Shown here: piece by piece, positions 18,001 through 34,250 of the stretch
How positions within the stretch are numbered: position 1 is the stretch's first letter
Layout: the number at the start of each line of letters is the position of its first letter
Assembly: GCA_964016885.1 (NCBI GenBank)
Contig: OZ024742.1
Location: forward strand, 9,022,662 to 9,086,661
Length of the DNA stretch: 64,000 nt
Source of the DNA: Eledone cirrhosa
Taxonomy: Eukaryota > Mollusca > Cephalopoda > Octopoda > Eledonidae
Direction of reading: 5' to 3'
The notes under the pieces: generated by a model
What the model was told of the DNA's origin: nothing
Database searches by the model: none
The model's input: only the letters and a program-made list of their open reading frames with translations
Translations under genes and position numbers: made by a program

Positions 18001-19215
18001 ACAACACAGTATTGGCTACAGTATCACATATATATAGAGACAGACAACACAGTATTGGCTACAGTATCACATACATATAGAGACAGACAACACAGTATTG
18101 GCTAGAGTATCACATATATATAGAGACAGACAACACAGTATTGGCTAGAGTATCACATACATATAGAGAGAGACATCACAGTATTGGTTACAGTATCACA
18201 TATATATTGAGACAGACAACACAGTATTGGCTAGAGTATCACATACATATAGAGACATACATCACAGTATTGGCTACAGTATCACATATATATAGAGACA
18301 GACAACACAGTATTGGCTACAGTATGACATATATATAGAGACAGACAACACAGTATTGGCTACAGTATCACATATATATAGAGACAGACAACACAGTATT
18401 GGCTAGAGTATCACATATATATAGAGACAGACAACACAGTATTGGCTACACTATCACATATATATAGAGAGTGACAACACAGTATTGGCTAGAGTATCAA
18501 ATATATATAGAGACAGACAACACAGTATTGGCTACAGTATCTCCTATATATAGAGACAGACAACACAGTATTGGCTAGAGTATAACATATATATAGAGCC
18601 AGACAACACAGTATTGGCTAGATTATAACATATATATAGAGCCAGACAACACAGTATTGGCTAGAGTATAACATATATATAGAGACAGACAACACAGTAT
18701 TGGCTAGAGTATAACATATATATAGAGCCAGACAACACAGTATTGGCTACAGTATCACATATATATAGAGACAGACAACACAGTATTGGCTACAGTATCA
18801 CATATATATAGAGACAGACAACACAGTATTGGCTACAGTATAACATATATATAGAGACAGACAACACAGTATTGGCTACAGTATCTCATATATATAGAGA
18901 CAGACAACACAGTATTGACTACAGTATCACATATATATAGAGACAGACAACACAGTATTGGCTAGAGTATCACATATATATAGAGACAGACAACACAGTA
19001 TTGGCTACAGTATCACATATATATAGAGACAGACAACTCAGTATTGGCTACAGTATCACATATATATAGAGACAGACAACACAGTATTGGCTACAGTATC
19101 ACATATATATAGAGACAGACAACACAGTATTGGCTACAGTATCACATACATATAGAGACAGACAACACAGTATTGGCTAGAGTATCACATATATATAGAG
19201 ACAGACAACACAGTA

Positions 19216-22200
19216 TTGGCTAGAGTATCACATACATATAGAGAGAGACATCACAGTATTGGTTACAGTATCACATATATATTGAGACAGACAACACAGT
19301 ATTGGCTAGAGTCTCACATACATATAGAGACATACATCACAGTATTGGCTACAGTATCACATATATATAGAGACAGACAACACAGTATTGGCTACAGTAT
19401 GACATATATATAGAGACAGACAACACAGTATTGGCTACAGTATCACATATATATAGAGACAGACAACACAGTATTGGCTAGAGTATCACATATATATAGA
19501 GACAGACAACACAGTATTGGCTACACTATCACATATATATAGAGAGTGACAACACAGTATTGGCTAGAGTATCACATATATATAGAGACAGACAACACAG
19601 TATTGGCTACAGTATCTCCTATATATAGAGACAGACAACACAGTATTGGCTAGAGTATAACATATATATAGAGCCAGACAACACAGTATTGGCTAGATTA
19701 TAACATATATATAGAGCCAGACAACACAGTATTGGCTAGAGTATAACATATATATAGAGACAGACAACACAGTATTGGCTAGAGTATAACATATATATAG
19801 AGCCAGACAACACAGTATTGGCTACAGTATCACATATATATAGAGACAGACAACACAGTATTGGCTACAGTATCACATATATATAGAGACAGACAACACA
19901 GTATTGGCTACAGTATAACATATATATAGAGACAGACAACACAGTATTGGCTACAGTATCTCATATATATAGAGACAGACAACACAGTATTGGCTACAGT
20001 ATCACATATATATAGAGACAGACAACACAGTATTGGCTAGAGTATCACATATATATAGAGACAGACAACACAGTATTGGCTACAGTATCACATATATATA
20101 GAGACAGACAACTCAGTATTGGCTACAGTATCACATATATATAGAGACAGACAACACAGTATTGGCTACAGTATCTCATATATATAGAGACAGACAACAC
20201 AGTATTGGCTAGAGTATCACATATATATAGAGACAGACAACACAGTATTGGCTACAGTATCACATATATATAGAGACAGACAACACAGTATTGGCTACAG
20301 TATCACATATATATAGAGACAGACAACACAGTATTGGCTACAGTATCACATATATATAGAGACAGACGACACAATATTGGCTACAGTATCACATATATAT
20401 AGAGACAGACAACACAGTATAGGCTACAGTATCACATGTATATAGAGACAGACAATACAGTATTGGCTACATTATCACATATATATAGAGACAGACAACA
20501 CAGTATTGGCTACAGTATCACATATATATAGAGACAGACAACACAGTATTGGCTACAGTATCACATATATATAGAGACAGACAACACAGTATTGGCTACA
20601 GTATCACATATATATAGAGACAGACAACACAGTATTGGCTACAGTCTCACATATATATAGAGACAGACAACACAGTATTGGCTACAGTATCTCATATATA
20701 TTGAGACAGACAACACAGTATTGGCTACAGTATCACATATATATAGAGGCAGACAACACAGTATTGGCTACAGTATCACATACATATAGAGACAGACAAC
20801 ACAGTATTGGCTAGAGTATCACATATATATAGAGACAGACAACACAGTATTGGCTAGAGTATCACATACATATAGAGCGAGACATCACAGTATTGGTTAC
20901 AGTATCACATATATATTGAGACAGACAACACAGTATTGGCTAGAGTATCACATACATATAGAGACAGACATCACAGTATTGGCTACAGTATCACATATAT
21001 ATAGAGACAGACAACACAGTATTGGCTACAGTATCACATATATATAGAGACAGACAACACAGTATTGGCTACAGTATCACATATATATAGAGACAGACAA
21101 CACAGTATTGGCTACAGTATCACATATATATAGAGACAGACAACACAGTATTGGCTACAGTATCACATATATATAGAGACAGACAACACAGTATTGGCTA
21201 TAGTATCACATATATATAGAGACAGACAACACAGTATTGGCTACAGTATCACATATATATAGAGACAGACAACAGAGTATTGGCTACAGTATCACATATA
21301 TATAGAGACAGACAACACAGTATTGGCTACAGTATCACATACATATAGAGACAGACAACACAGTATTGGCTAGAGTATCACATATATATAGAGACAGACA
21401 ACACAGTATTGGCTAGAGTATCACATACATATAGAGAGAGACATCACAGTATTGGTTACAGTATCACATATATATTGAGACAGACAACACAGTATTGGCT
21501 AGAGTCTCACATACATATAGAGACATACATCACAGTATTGGCTACAGTATCACATATATATAGAGACAGACAACACAGTATTGGCTACAGTATGACATAT
21601 ATATAGAGACAGACAACACAGTATTGGCTACAGTATCACATATATATAGAGACAGACAACACAGTATTGGCTAGAGTATCACATATATATAGAGACAGAC
21701 AACACAGTATTGGCTACACTATCACATATATATAGAGAGTGACAACACAGTATTGGCTAGAGTATCACATATATATAGAGACAGACAACACAGTATTGGC
21801 TACAGTATCTCCTATATATAGAGACAGACAACACAGTATTGGCTAGAGTATAACATATATATAGAGCCAGACAACACAGTATTGGCTAGATTATAACATA
21901 TATATAGAGCCAGACAACACAGTATTGGCTAGAGTATAACATATATATAGAGACAGACAACACAGTATTGGCTAGAGTATAACATATATAGAGCCAGACA
22001 ACACAGTATTGGCTACAGTATCACATATATATAGAGACAGACAACACAGTATTGGCTACAGTATCACATATATATAGAGACAGACAACACAGTATTGGCT
22101 ACAGTATAACATATATATAGAGACAGACAACACAGTATTGGCTACAGTATCTCATATATATAGAGACAGACAACACAGTATTGGCTACAGTATCACATAT

Positions 22201-23580
22201 ATATAGAGACAGACAACACAGTATTGGCTAGAGTATCACATATATATAGAGACAGACAACACAGTATTGGCTACAGTATCACATATATATAGAGACAGAC
22301 AACTCAGTATTGGCTACAGTATCACATATATATAGAGACAGACAACACAGTATTGGCTACAGTATCTCATATATATAGAGACAGACAACACAGTATTGGC
22401 TAGAGTATCACATATATATAGAGACAGACAACACAGTATTGGCTACAGTATCACATATATATAGAGACAGACAACACAGTATTGGCTACAGTATCACATA
22501 TATATAGAGACAGACAACACAGTATTGGCTACAGTATCACATATATATAGAGACAGACGACACAATATTGGCTACAGTATCACATATATATAGAGACAGA
22601 CAACACAGTATAGGCTACAGTATCACATGTATATAGAGACAGACAATACAGTATTGGCTACATTATCACATATATATAGAGACAGACAACACAGTATTGG
22701 CTACAGTATCACATATATATAGAGACAGACAACACAGTATTGGCTACAGTATCACATATATATAGAGACAGACAACACAGTATTGGCTACAGTATCACAT
22801 ATATATAGAGACAGACAACACAGTATTGGCTACAGTCTCACATATATATAGAGACAGACAACACAGTATTGGCTACAGTATCTCATATATATTGAGACAG
22901 ACAACACAGTATTGGCTACAGTATCACATATATATAGAGGCAGACAACACAGTATTGGCTACAGTATCACATACATATAGAGACAGACAACACAGTATTG
23001 GCTAGAGTATCACATATATATAGAGACAGACAACACAGTATTGGCTAGAGTATCACATACATATAGAGCGAGACATCACAGTATTGGTTACAGTATCACA
23101 TATATATTGAGACAGACAACACAGTATTGGCTAGAGTATCACATACATATAGAGACAGACATCACAGTATTGGCTACAGTATCACATATATATAGAGACA
23201 GACAACACAGTATTGGCTACAGTATCACATATATATAGAGACAGACAACACAGTATTGGCTACAGTATCACATATATATAGAGACAGACAACACAGTATT
23301 GGCTACAGTATCACATATATATAGAGACAGACAACACAGTATTGGCTACAGTATCACATATATATAGAGACAGACAACACAGTATTGGCTATAGTATCAC
23401 ATATATATAGAGACAGACAACACAGTATTGGCTACAGTATCACATATATATAGAGACAGACAACAGAGTATTGGCTACAGTATCACATATATATAGAGAC
23501 AGACAACACAGTATTGGCTACAGTATCACATATATATAGAGACAGACAACACACTATTGGCTACTGTATCACATATATAT
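19216..23580 (+). repeat. 2193-bp higher-order repeat (51 monomers)
   Basis: Marker monomers at 19216 and 21409 lie 2193 bp apart (51 x 43). Those at 20850 and 23041 lie 2191 bp apart; the 2-bp difference matches a shortened monomer near 21985 (AACATATATAGAGCC lacking one TA). The second copy therefore carries its own private deletion. Confidence 0.8.
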
Positions 23581-24160
23581 AGAGACAGACAACACAGTAT
23601 TGGCTACATTATCACATATATATAGAGACAGACAACACAGTATTGGCTACAGTATCACATATATATAGAGACAGACAACACAGTATTGGCTACACTATCA
23701 CATATATATAGAGACAGACAACAGAGTATTGGCTACAGTATCACATATATATAGAGACAGACAACACAGTATTGGCTACACTATCACATATATATAGAGA
23801 CAGACAACAGAGTATTGGCTACAGTATCACATATATATAGAGACAGACAACACAGTATTGGCTAGAGTATCACATATATATAGAGACAGACAACACAGTA
23901 TTTGCTACAGTATCTCATATATATATAGAGACAGACAACACAGTATTGGCTACAGTATCTCCTATATATAGAGACAGACAACACAGTATTGGCTAGAGTA
24001 TAACATATATATAGAGCCAGACAACACAGTATTGGCTAGAGTATAACATATATATAGAGCCAGACAACACAGTATTGGCTAGAGTATAACATATATATAG
24101 AGACAGACAACACAGTATTGGCTAGAGTATAACATATATATAGAGCCAGACAACACAGTA

Positions 24161-27100
24161 TTGGCTACAGTATCACATATATATAGAGACAGACAACACA
24201 GTATTGGCTACAGTATCACATATATATGGAGACAGACAACACACTATTGGCTACAGTATCACATATATATAGAGACAGACAACACAGTATTGGCTACAGT
24301 ATCACATATATATAGAGACAGACAACACAGTATTGGCTACAGTATCACAAGTATATAGAGACAGACAACACAGTATTGGCTACATTATCACATATATATA
24401 GAGACAGACAACACAGTATTGGCTACAGTATCACATATATAGAGAGACAGACAACAGAGTATTGGTTACAGTATCACATATATATAGAGACAGACAACAC
24501 AGTATTGGCTACAGTATCACATATATATAGAGACAGACAACACAGTATTGGCTACAGTATCACATATATATAGAGACAGACAACACAGTATTGGCTACAG
24601 TATCACATATATATAGAGACAGACAACAGAGTATTGGCTAGAGTATCACATATATATAGAGACAGACAACACAGTATTGGCTACAGTATCTCATATATAT
24701 TGAGACAGACAACACAGTATTGGCTACAGTATCACATATATATAGAGACAGACAACACAGTATTGGCTACAGTATCACATACATATAGAGACAGACAACA
24801 CAGTATTGGCTAGAGTATCACATATATATAGAGACAGACAACACAGTATTGGCTAGAGTATCACATACATATAGAGAGAGACATCACAGTATTGGTTACA
24901 GTATCACATATATATTGAGACAGACAACACAGTATTGGCTAGAGTATCACATACATATAGAGACATACATCACAGTATTGGCTACAGTATCACATATATA
25001 TAGAGACAGACAACACAGTATTGGCTACAGTATGACATATATATAGAGACAGACAACACAGTATTGGCTACAGTATCACATATATATAGAGACAGACAAC
25101 ACAGTATTGGCTAGAGTATCACATATATATAGAGACAGACAACACAGTATTGGCTACACTATCACATATATATAGAGAGTGACAACACAGTATTGGCTAG
25201 AGTATCAAATATATATAGAGACAGACAACACAGTATTGGCTACAGTATCTCCTATATATAGAGACAGACAACACAGTATTGGCTAGAGTATAACATATAT
25301 ATAGAGCCAGACAACACAGTATTGGCTAGATTATAACATATATATAGAGCCAGACAACACAGTATTGGCTAGAGTATAACATATATATAGAGACAGACAA
25401 CACAGTATTGGCTAGAGTATAACATATATATAGAGCCAGACAACACAGTATTGGCTACAGTATCACATATATATAGAGACAGACAACACAGTATTGGCTA
25501 CAGTATCACATATATATAGAGACAGACAACACAGTATTGGCTACAGTATAACATATATATAGAGACAGACAACACAGTATTGGCTACAGTATCTCATATA
25601 TATAGAGACAGACAACACAGTATTGACTACAGTATCACATATATATAGAGACAGACAACACAGTATTGGCTAGAGTATCACATATATATAGAGACAGACA
25701 ACACAGTATTGGCTACAGTATCACATATATATAGAGACAGACAACTCAGTATTGGCTACAGTATCACATATATATAGAGACAGACAACACAGTATTGGCT
25801 ACAGTATCTCATATATATAGAGACAGACAACACAGTATTGGCTAGAGTATCACATATATATAGAGACAGACAACACAGTATTGGCTACAGTATCACATAT
25901 ATATAGAGACAGACAACACAGTATTGGCTACAGTATCACATATATATAGAGACAGACAACACACTATTGGCTACAGTATCACATATATATAGAGACAGAC
26001 AACACAATATTGGCTACAGTATCACATATATATAGAGACAGACAACACAGTATTGGCTACAGTATCACATGTATATAGAGACAGACAACACAGTATTGGC
26101 TACAGTATCACATATATATAGAGACAGACAACACAGTATTGGCTACAGTATCACATACATATAGAGACAGACAACACAGTATTGGCTAGAGTATCACATA
26201 TATATAGAGACAGACAACACAGCATTGGCTAGAGTATCACATACATATAGAGAGAGACATCACAGTATTGGTTACAGTATCACATATATATTGAGACAGA
26301 CAACACAGTATTGGCTAGAGTATCACATACATATAGAGACATACATCACAGTATTGGCTACAGTATGACATATATATAGAGACAGACAACACAGTATTGG
26401 CTACAGTATGACATATATATAGAGACAGACAACACAGTATTGGCTACAGTATCACATATATATAGAGACAGACAACACAGTATTGGCTAGAGTATCACAT
26501 ATATATAGAGACAGACAACACAGTATTGGCTACACTATCACATATATATAGAGAGTGACAACACAGTATTGGCTAGAGTATCACATATATATAGAGACAG
26601 ACAACACAGTATTGGCTACAGTATCTCCTATATATAGAGACAGACAACACAGTATTGGCTAGAGTATAACATATATATAGAGCCAGACAACACAGTATTG
26701 GCTAGATTATAACATATATATAGAGCCAGACAACACAGTATTGGCTAGAGTATAACATATATATAGAGACAGACAACACAGTATTGGCTAGAGTATAACA
26801 TATATATAGAGCCAGACAACACAGTATTGGCTACAGTATCACATATATATAGAGACAGACAACACAGTATTGGCTACAGTATCACATATATATAGAGACA
26901 GACAACACAGTATTGGCTACAGTATAACATATATATAGAGACAGACAACACAGTATTGGCTACAGTATCTCATATATATAGAGACAGACAACACAGTATT
27001 GGCTACAGTATCACATATATATAGAGACAGACAACACAGTATTGGCTAGAGTATCACATATATATAGAGACAGACAACACAGTATTGGCTACAGTATCAC

Positions 27101-30100
27101 ATATATATAGAGACAGACAACTCAGTATTGGCTACAGTATCACATATATATAGAGACAGACAACACAGTATTGGCTACAGTATCACATATATATAGAGAC
27201 AGACAACACAGTATTGGCTACAGTATCACATATATATAGAGACAGACAACACAGTATTGGCTACAGTATCACATATATATAGAGACAGACAACACAATAT
27301 TGGCTACAGTATCACATATATATAGAGACAGACAACACAGTATTGGCTACAGTATCACATGTATATAGAGACAGACAACACAGTATTGGCTACATTATCA
27401 CATATATATAGAGACAGACAACACAGTATTGGCTACAGTATCACATATATATAGAGACAGACAACAGAGTATTGGTTACAGTATCACATATATATAGAGA
27501 CAGACAACACAGTATTGGCTACAGTATCACATATATATAGAGACAGACAACACAGTATTGGCTACAGTATCACATATATATAGAGACAGACAACACAGTA
27601 TTGGCTACAGTATCACATATATATAGAGACAGACAACACAGTATTGGCTACAGTCTCACATATATATAGAGACAGACAACACAGTATTGGCTACATTATC
27701 TCATATATATTGAGACAGACAACACAGTATTGGCTACAGTATCACATATATATAGAGGCAGACAACACAGTATTGGCTACAGTATCACATACATATAGAG
27801 ACAGACAACACAGTATTGGCTAGAGTATCACATATATATAGAGACAGACAACACAGTATTGGCTAGAGTATCACATACATATAGAGCGAGACATCACAGT
27901 ATTGGTTACAGTATCACATATATATTGAGACAGACAACACAGTATTGGCTAGAGTATCACATACATATAGAGACAGACATCACAGTATTGGCTACAGTAT
28001 CACATATATATAGAGACAGACAACACAGTATTGGCTACAGTATCACATATATATAGAGACAGACAACACAGTATTGGCTACAGTATCACATATATATAGA
28101 GACAGACAACACAGTATTGGCTACAGTATCACATATATATAGAGACAGACAACACAGTATTGGCTATAGTATCACATATATATAGAGACAGACAACACAG
28201 TATTGGCTACAGTATCACATATATATAGAGACAGACAACAGAGTATTGGCTACAGTATCACATATATATAGAGACAGACAACACAGTATTGGCTACAGTA
28301 TCACATATATATAGAGACAGACAACACACTATTGGCTACTGTATCACATATATATAGAGACAGACAACACAGTATTGGCTACAGTATCACATATATATAG
28401 AGACAGACAACACAGTATTGGCTACAGTATCACATATATATAGAGACAGACAACACAGTATTGGCTACACTATCACATATATATAGAGACAGACAACAGA
28501 GTATTGGCTACAGTATCACATATATATAGAGACAGACAACACAGTATTGGCTACACTATCACATATATATAGAGACAGACAACAGAGTATTGGCTACAGT
28601 ATCACATATATATAGAGACAGACAACACAGTATTGGCTAGAGTATCACATATATATAGAGACAGACAACACAGTATTTGCTACAGTATCTCATATATATA
28701 TAGAGATAGACAACACAGTATTGGCTACAGTATCTCCTATATATAGAGACAGACAACACAGTATTGGCTAGAGTATAACATATATATAGAGCCAGACAAC
28801 ACAGTATTGGCTAGAGTATAACATATATATAGAGCCAGACAACACAGTATTGGCTAGAGTATAACATATATATAGAGACAGACAACACAGTATTGGCTAG
28901 AGTATAACATATATATAGAGCCAGACAACACAGTATTGGCTACAGTATCACATATATATAGAGACAGACAACACAGTATTGGCTACAGTATCACATATAT
29001 ATAGAGACAGACAACACAGTATTGGCTACAGTATAACATATATATAGAGACAGACAACACAGTATTGGCTACAGTATCTCATATATATAGAGACAGACAA
29101 CACAGTATTGGCTAGAGTATCACATATATATAGAGACAGACAACACAGTATTGGCTACAGTATCACATATATATAGAGACAGACAACACAGTATTGGCTA
29201 CAGTATCACATATATATGGAGACAGACAACACACTATTGGCTACAGTATCACATATATATAGAGACAGACAACACAGTATTGGCTACAGTATCACATATA
29301 TATAGAGACAGACAACACAGTATTGGCTACAATATCACAAGTATATAGAGACAGACAACACAGTATTGGCTACATTATCACATATATATAGAGACAGACA
29401 ACACAGTATTGGCTACAGTATCACATATATAGAGAGACAGACAACAGAGTATTGGTTACAGTATCACATATATATAGAGACAGACAACACAGTATTGGCT
29501 ACAGTATCACATATATATAGAGACAGACAACACAGTATTGGCTACAGTATCACATATATATAGAGACAGACAACACAGTATTGGCTACAGTATCACATAT
29601 ATATAGAGACAGACAACACAGTATTGGCTACAGTCTGACATATATATAGAGACAGACAACACAGTATTGGCTACAGTATCTCATATATATTGAGACAGAC
29701 AACACAGTGTTGGCTACAGTATCACATATATATAGAGACAGACAACATAGTATTGGCTACAGTATCACATACATATAGAGACAGACAACACAGTATTGGC
29801 TACAGTATCACATATATATATAGAGACAGACAACACAGTATTGGCTACAGTATCTCATATATATTGAGACAGACAACACAGTATTGGCTACAGTATCACA
29901 TATATATAGAGACAGAGGACACAGTATTGGCTAGAGTATCACATATATATAGAGACAGACAACACAGTATTGGCTACAGTATCACATATATATAGAGACA
30001 GACAACTCAGTATTGGCTACAGTATCACTTATATATAGAGACAGACAACACAGTATTGGCTACAGTATCTCATATATATAGAGACAGACAACACAGTATT

Positions 30101-31000
30101 GGCTAGAGTATCACATATATATAGAGACAGACAACACAGTATTGGCTACAGTATCACATATATATAGAGACAGACAACACAGTATTGGCTAGAGTATCAC
30201 ATATATATGGAGACAGACAACACACTATTGGCTACAGTATCACATATATATAGAGACAGACAACACAGTATTGGCTACAGTATCACATATATATAGAGAC
30301 AGACAACGCAGTATTGGCTACAGTATCACAAGTATATAGAGACAGACAACACAGTATTGGCTACATTATCACATATATATAGAGACAGACAACACAGTAT
30401 TGGCTACAGTATCACATATATAGAGAGACAGACAACAGAGTATTGGTTACAGTATCACATATATATAGAGACAGACAACACACTATTGGCTACAGTATCA
30501 CATATATATAGAGACAGACAACACAGTATTGGCTACAGTATCACATATATATAGAGACAGACAACACAGTATTGGCTACAGTATCACATATATATAGAGA
30601 CAGACAACACAGTATTGGCTACAGTCTGACATATATATAGAGACAGACAACACAGCATTGGCTACAGTATCTCATATATATTGAGACGGACAACACAGTA
30701 TTGGCTACAGTATCACATATATATAGAGACAGACAACATAGTATTGGCTACAGTATCACATACATATAGAGACAGACAACACAGTATTGGCTAGAGTATC
30801 ACATATATATAGAGACAGACAACACAGTATTGGCTAGAGTATCACATACATATAGAGAGAGACATCACAGTATTGGTTACAGTATCACATATGTATTGAG
30901 ACAGATAACACAGTATTGGCTAGAGTATCACATACATATAGAGACAGACATCACAGTATTGGCTACAGTATCACATATATATAGAGACAGACAACACAGT
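24161..31000 (+). repeat. 4990-bp and 991-bp higher-order repeats
   Basis: Distinctive monomers (TATATGGAGAC, CACAAGTATATAG, ATATATAGAGAGACAG) at 24161 and 24376 recur at 29151 and 29366, 4990 bp away (116 monomers plus 2). Part recurs again 991 bp further on, at 30357 (23 monomers plus 2). This is the longest duplicated unit in the array. Boundaries are approximate. Confidence 0.75.
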
Positions 31001-33238
31001 ATTGGCTACAGTATCACATATATATAGAGACAGACAACACAGTATTGGCTAGAGTATCACATATATATAGAGACAGACAACACAGTATTGGCTAGAGTAT
31101 CACATATATATAGAGACAGACAACACAGTATTGTCTACAGTATCACATATATATAGAGACAGACAACACAGTATTGGCTACAGTATCACATATATATAGA
31201 GACAGACAACACAGTATTGGCTACAGTATCACATATATATATAGACAGACAACAGAGTATTGGCTACAGTATCACATATATATAGAGACAGACAACACAG
31301 TATTGGCTACAATATCACATATATATAGAGACAGACAACACACTATTGGCTACTGTATCATATATAGAGACAGACAACACAGTATTGGCTACAGTATCAC
31401 ATATATATAGAGACAGACAACACAGTATTGGCTACAGTATCACATATATATAGAGACAGACAACACAGTATTGGCTACACTATCACATATATATAGAGAC
31501 AGACAACAGAGTATTGGCTACAGTATCACATATATATAGAGACAGACAACACAGTATTGGCTAGAGTATCACATATATATAGAGACAGACAACACAGTAT
31601 TTGCTACAGTATCTCATATATATATAGAGACAGACAACACAGTATTGGCTAGAGTATCACATATATATAGAGACAGACAACACAGTATTGGCTACAGTAT
31701 CTCCTATATATAGAGACAGACAACACAGTATTGGCTAGAGTATAACATATATATAGAGACAGACAACACAGTATTGGCTAGAGTATAACATATATATAGA
31801 GACAGACAACACAGTATTGGATAGAGTATCACATATATATAGAGACAGACAACACAGTATTGGCTAGCGTATAACATATATATAGCGACAGACATCACAG
31901 TATTGGCTAGAGTATAACATATATATAGAGACAGACAACACAGTATTGGCTACATATATATAGAGACAGACAACACAGTATTGGCTAGAGTATCACATAT
32001 ATATAGAGCCAGACAACACAGTATTGGCTAGAGTATCACATATATATAGAGACAGACAACACAGTATTGGCTAGAGTATAACATATATATAGAGACAGAC
32101 AACACAGTATTGGCTACAGTATCACATATATATAGAGACAGACAACACAGTATTGGCTAGAGTATAACATATATATAGAGCCAGACAACACAATATTGGC
32201 TAGAGTATCACATATATATAGAGACAGACAACACAGTATTGGCAAGAGTATCACATATATATAGAGACAGACAACACAGTATTGGCTAGAGTATCACATA
32301 TATATAGAGACAGACAACACAGTATTGGCTAGAGTATCACATATATATAGAGACAGACAACACAGTATTGGCTACAGTATCACATATATATAGAGACAGA
32401 CAACACAGTATTGGCTACAGTATCACATATATATAGAGACAGACAACAGAGTATTGGCTACAGTATCACATATATATAGAGACATACAACACAGTATTGG
32501 CTACAGTATCTCATATATATTGAGACAGACAACACAGTATTGGCTACAGTATCACATATATATAGAGACAGACAACACAGTATTGGCTACAGTATCACAT
32601 ACATATAGAGACAGACAACACAGTATTGGCTAGAGTATCACATATATAGAGAGACAGACAACACAGTATTGGCTAGAGTACCACATACATATAGAGAGAG
32701 ACATCACAGTATTGGTTACAGTATCACATATATATTGAGACAGACAACACAGTATTGGCAAGAGTATCACATATATATAGAGACAGACAACACAGTATTG
32801 GCTAGAGTATCACATACATATAGAGACAGACATCACTGTATTGGCTAGAGTATCACATATATATAGAGACAGACAACACAGTATTGGCTAGAGTATCACA
32901 TACATATAGAGACAGACATCACAGTATTGGTTACAGTATCACATATATATTGAGACAGACAACACAGTATTGGCTAGAGTATCACATACATATAGAGACA
33001 GACATCACAGTATTGGCTACAGTATCACATATATATAGAGACAGACAACACAGTATTGGCTACAGTATCACATATATATAGAGACAGACAACACAGTATT
33101 GGCAAGAGTATCACATATATATAGAGACAGACAACACACTATTGGCTACTGTATCAAATACATATAGAGACAGACAACACAGTATTGGCTACAGTATCAC
33201 ATATATATAGAGACAGACAACACAGTATTGGCTACAGT

Positions 33239-33255
33239 CTCTATATATATGTGAT
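33239..33255. other. Strand-inversion junction in the satellite
   Basis: Forward monomers end at GGCTACAGT and the sequence continues with CTCTATATATATGTGAT and then ACTGTAGCC, which is the reverse complement of the array. The two arms pair up to a 17-base spacer, giving a palindrome with about 0.7 kb on its short side. The junction uses the terminal part of a monomer and contains no foreign bases. Confidence 0.9.
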
Positions 33256-33964
33256 ACTGTAGCCAATACTGTGTTGTCTGTCTCTATATATATGTGATAC
33301 TGTAGCCAATACTGTGTTGTCTGTATCTATATATATGAGATACTGTAGCCAATACTGTGTTGTCTGTATCTATATATATGAGATACTGTAGCCAATACTG
33401 TGTTGTCTGTCTCTATATATATGAGATACTGTAGCCAATACTGTGTTGTCTGTCTCTATATATATGTGATACTGTAGCCAATACTGTGTTGTCTGTCTCT
33501 ATATATATGTGATACTGTAGCCAATACTGTGTTGTCTGTCTCTATATATATGAGATACTGTAGCCAATACTGTGTTGTCTGTCTCTATATATATGTGATA
33601 CTGTAACCAATACTGTGTTGTCTGTCTCTATATATATGTGATACTCTAGCCAATACTGTGTTGTCTGTCTCTATATATATGAGATACTGTAGCCAATACT
33701 GTGTTGTCTGTCTCTATATATATGTGATACTGAAGCCAATACTGTGTTGTCTGTCTCTATATATATGTGATACTGTAGCCAATACTGTGTTGTCTGTCTC
33801 AATATATATGTGATACTGTAGCCAATACTGTGATGTCTGTCTCTATATATATGAGATACTGTAGCCAATACTGTGTTGTCTGTCTCTATATATATGTTAT
33901 ACTGGAGCCAATACTGTGTTGTCTGTCTCTATATATATGTGATACTGTAGCCAATACAGTGTTA
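33256..33964 (-). repeat. 43-bp satellite array, inverted segment
   Basis: About 17 monomers of the same satellite on the minus strand (TAGCCAATACTGTGTTGTCTG). The segment stops inside a monomer at CCAATACAGTGTT and gives way to non-satellite DNA near 33965, so this is the true right edge of the satellite domain. Open frames here (33671-33868, and the start of 33886-34401) are repeat by-products. Confidence 0.95.
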
Positions 33965-34149
33965 TCACAGGGTGTGGTAGGGCTCGTGAAGGGATGATAG
34001 GAGGCTGTAGTTTTTTGGTGGGTGTAGTGAATGGATGGTAGGAGGCTGTAATTAGGAGGCATTACTGGTAGTAGTAGTGGTGGTGGTGGTGGTGGTGGTA
34101 GTAGTAGTAGTAATAGTGGTGGTGGTGGTGGTGGTGATGATGGTGGTGT

Positions 34150-34204
<55 letters not shown>

Positions 34205-34250
34205 TGTAGTAGTAGTAGTATGATGATGATGATGATGAGGGGGAGGGGGT
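33965..34250. repeat. Satellite edge followed by GGT/AGT/ATG trinucleotide repeats
   Basis: About 100 bases of non-satellite sequence with a short internal duplication (GGATGATAGGAGGCTGTAG and GGATGGTAGGAGGCTGTAA). Imperfect (GGT)n, (AGT)n and (ATG)n runs follow from about 34064. No coding potential beyond low-complexity frames. Confidence 0.85.

Larger units (their letters stand above)
1..33238 (+). repeat. 43-bp satellite array, forward orientation
   Basis: A continuous head-to-tail array of a 43-bp monomer, about 770 copies, already in progress at base 1. Each monomer joins GAGACAGACAACACAG, TATTGGCTA, a variable AGAGTATAAC or CAGTATCAC segment, and ATATATATA. Variants recur as blocks: GAGCC for GAGAC, GGATAGAG, AGCGACAGACATCAC, GAGAGTGACAACAG, and a 45-bp form with an extra TA. 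Marker variants are spaced at 43n or 43n plus 2, so register is kept over tens of kilobases and the array has higher-order structure. A 43-bp unit is not a multiple of 3, so the frame rotates and closes on the TAG in TATATATAG. The many 65-residue open frames (for example at 3894, 6562, 8413 and 10264) are therefore by-products. I do not recognise the family. Confidence 0.97.

Noticed and set aside
3464..33081. Many near-identical 65-residue open frames (YRDRQHSIGYSITYI type)
   Set aside because: They arise because the 43-bp monomer rotates frame and a TATATTGAG variant removes one stop. They start and end at fixed monomer positions and have no independent coding signal.
1..33238. CRISPR-like array
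   Set aside because: Monomers are contiguous with no unique spacers, and the host is clearly eukaryotic.
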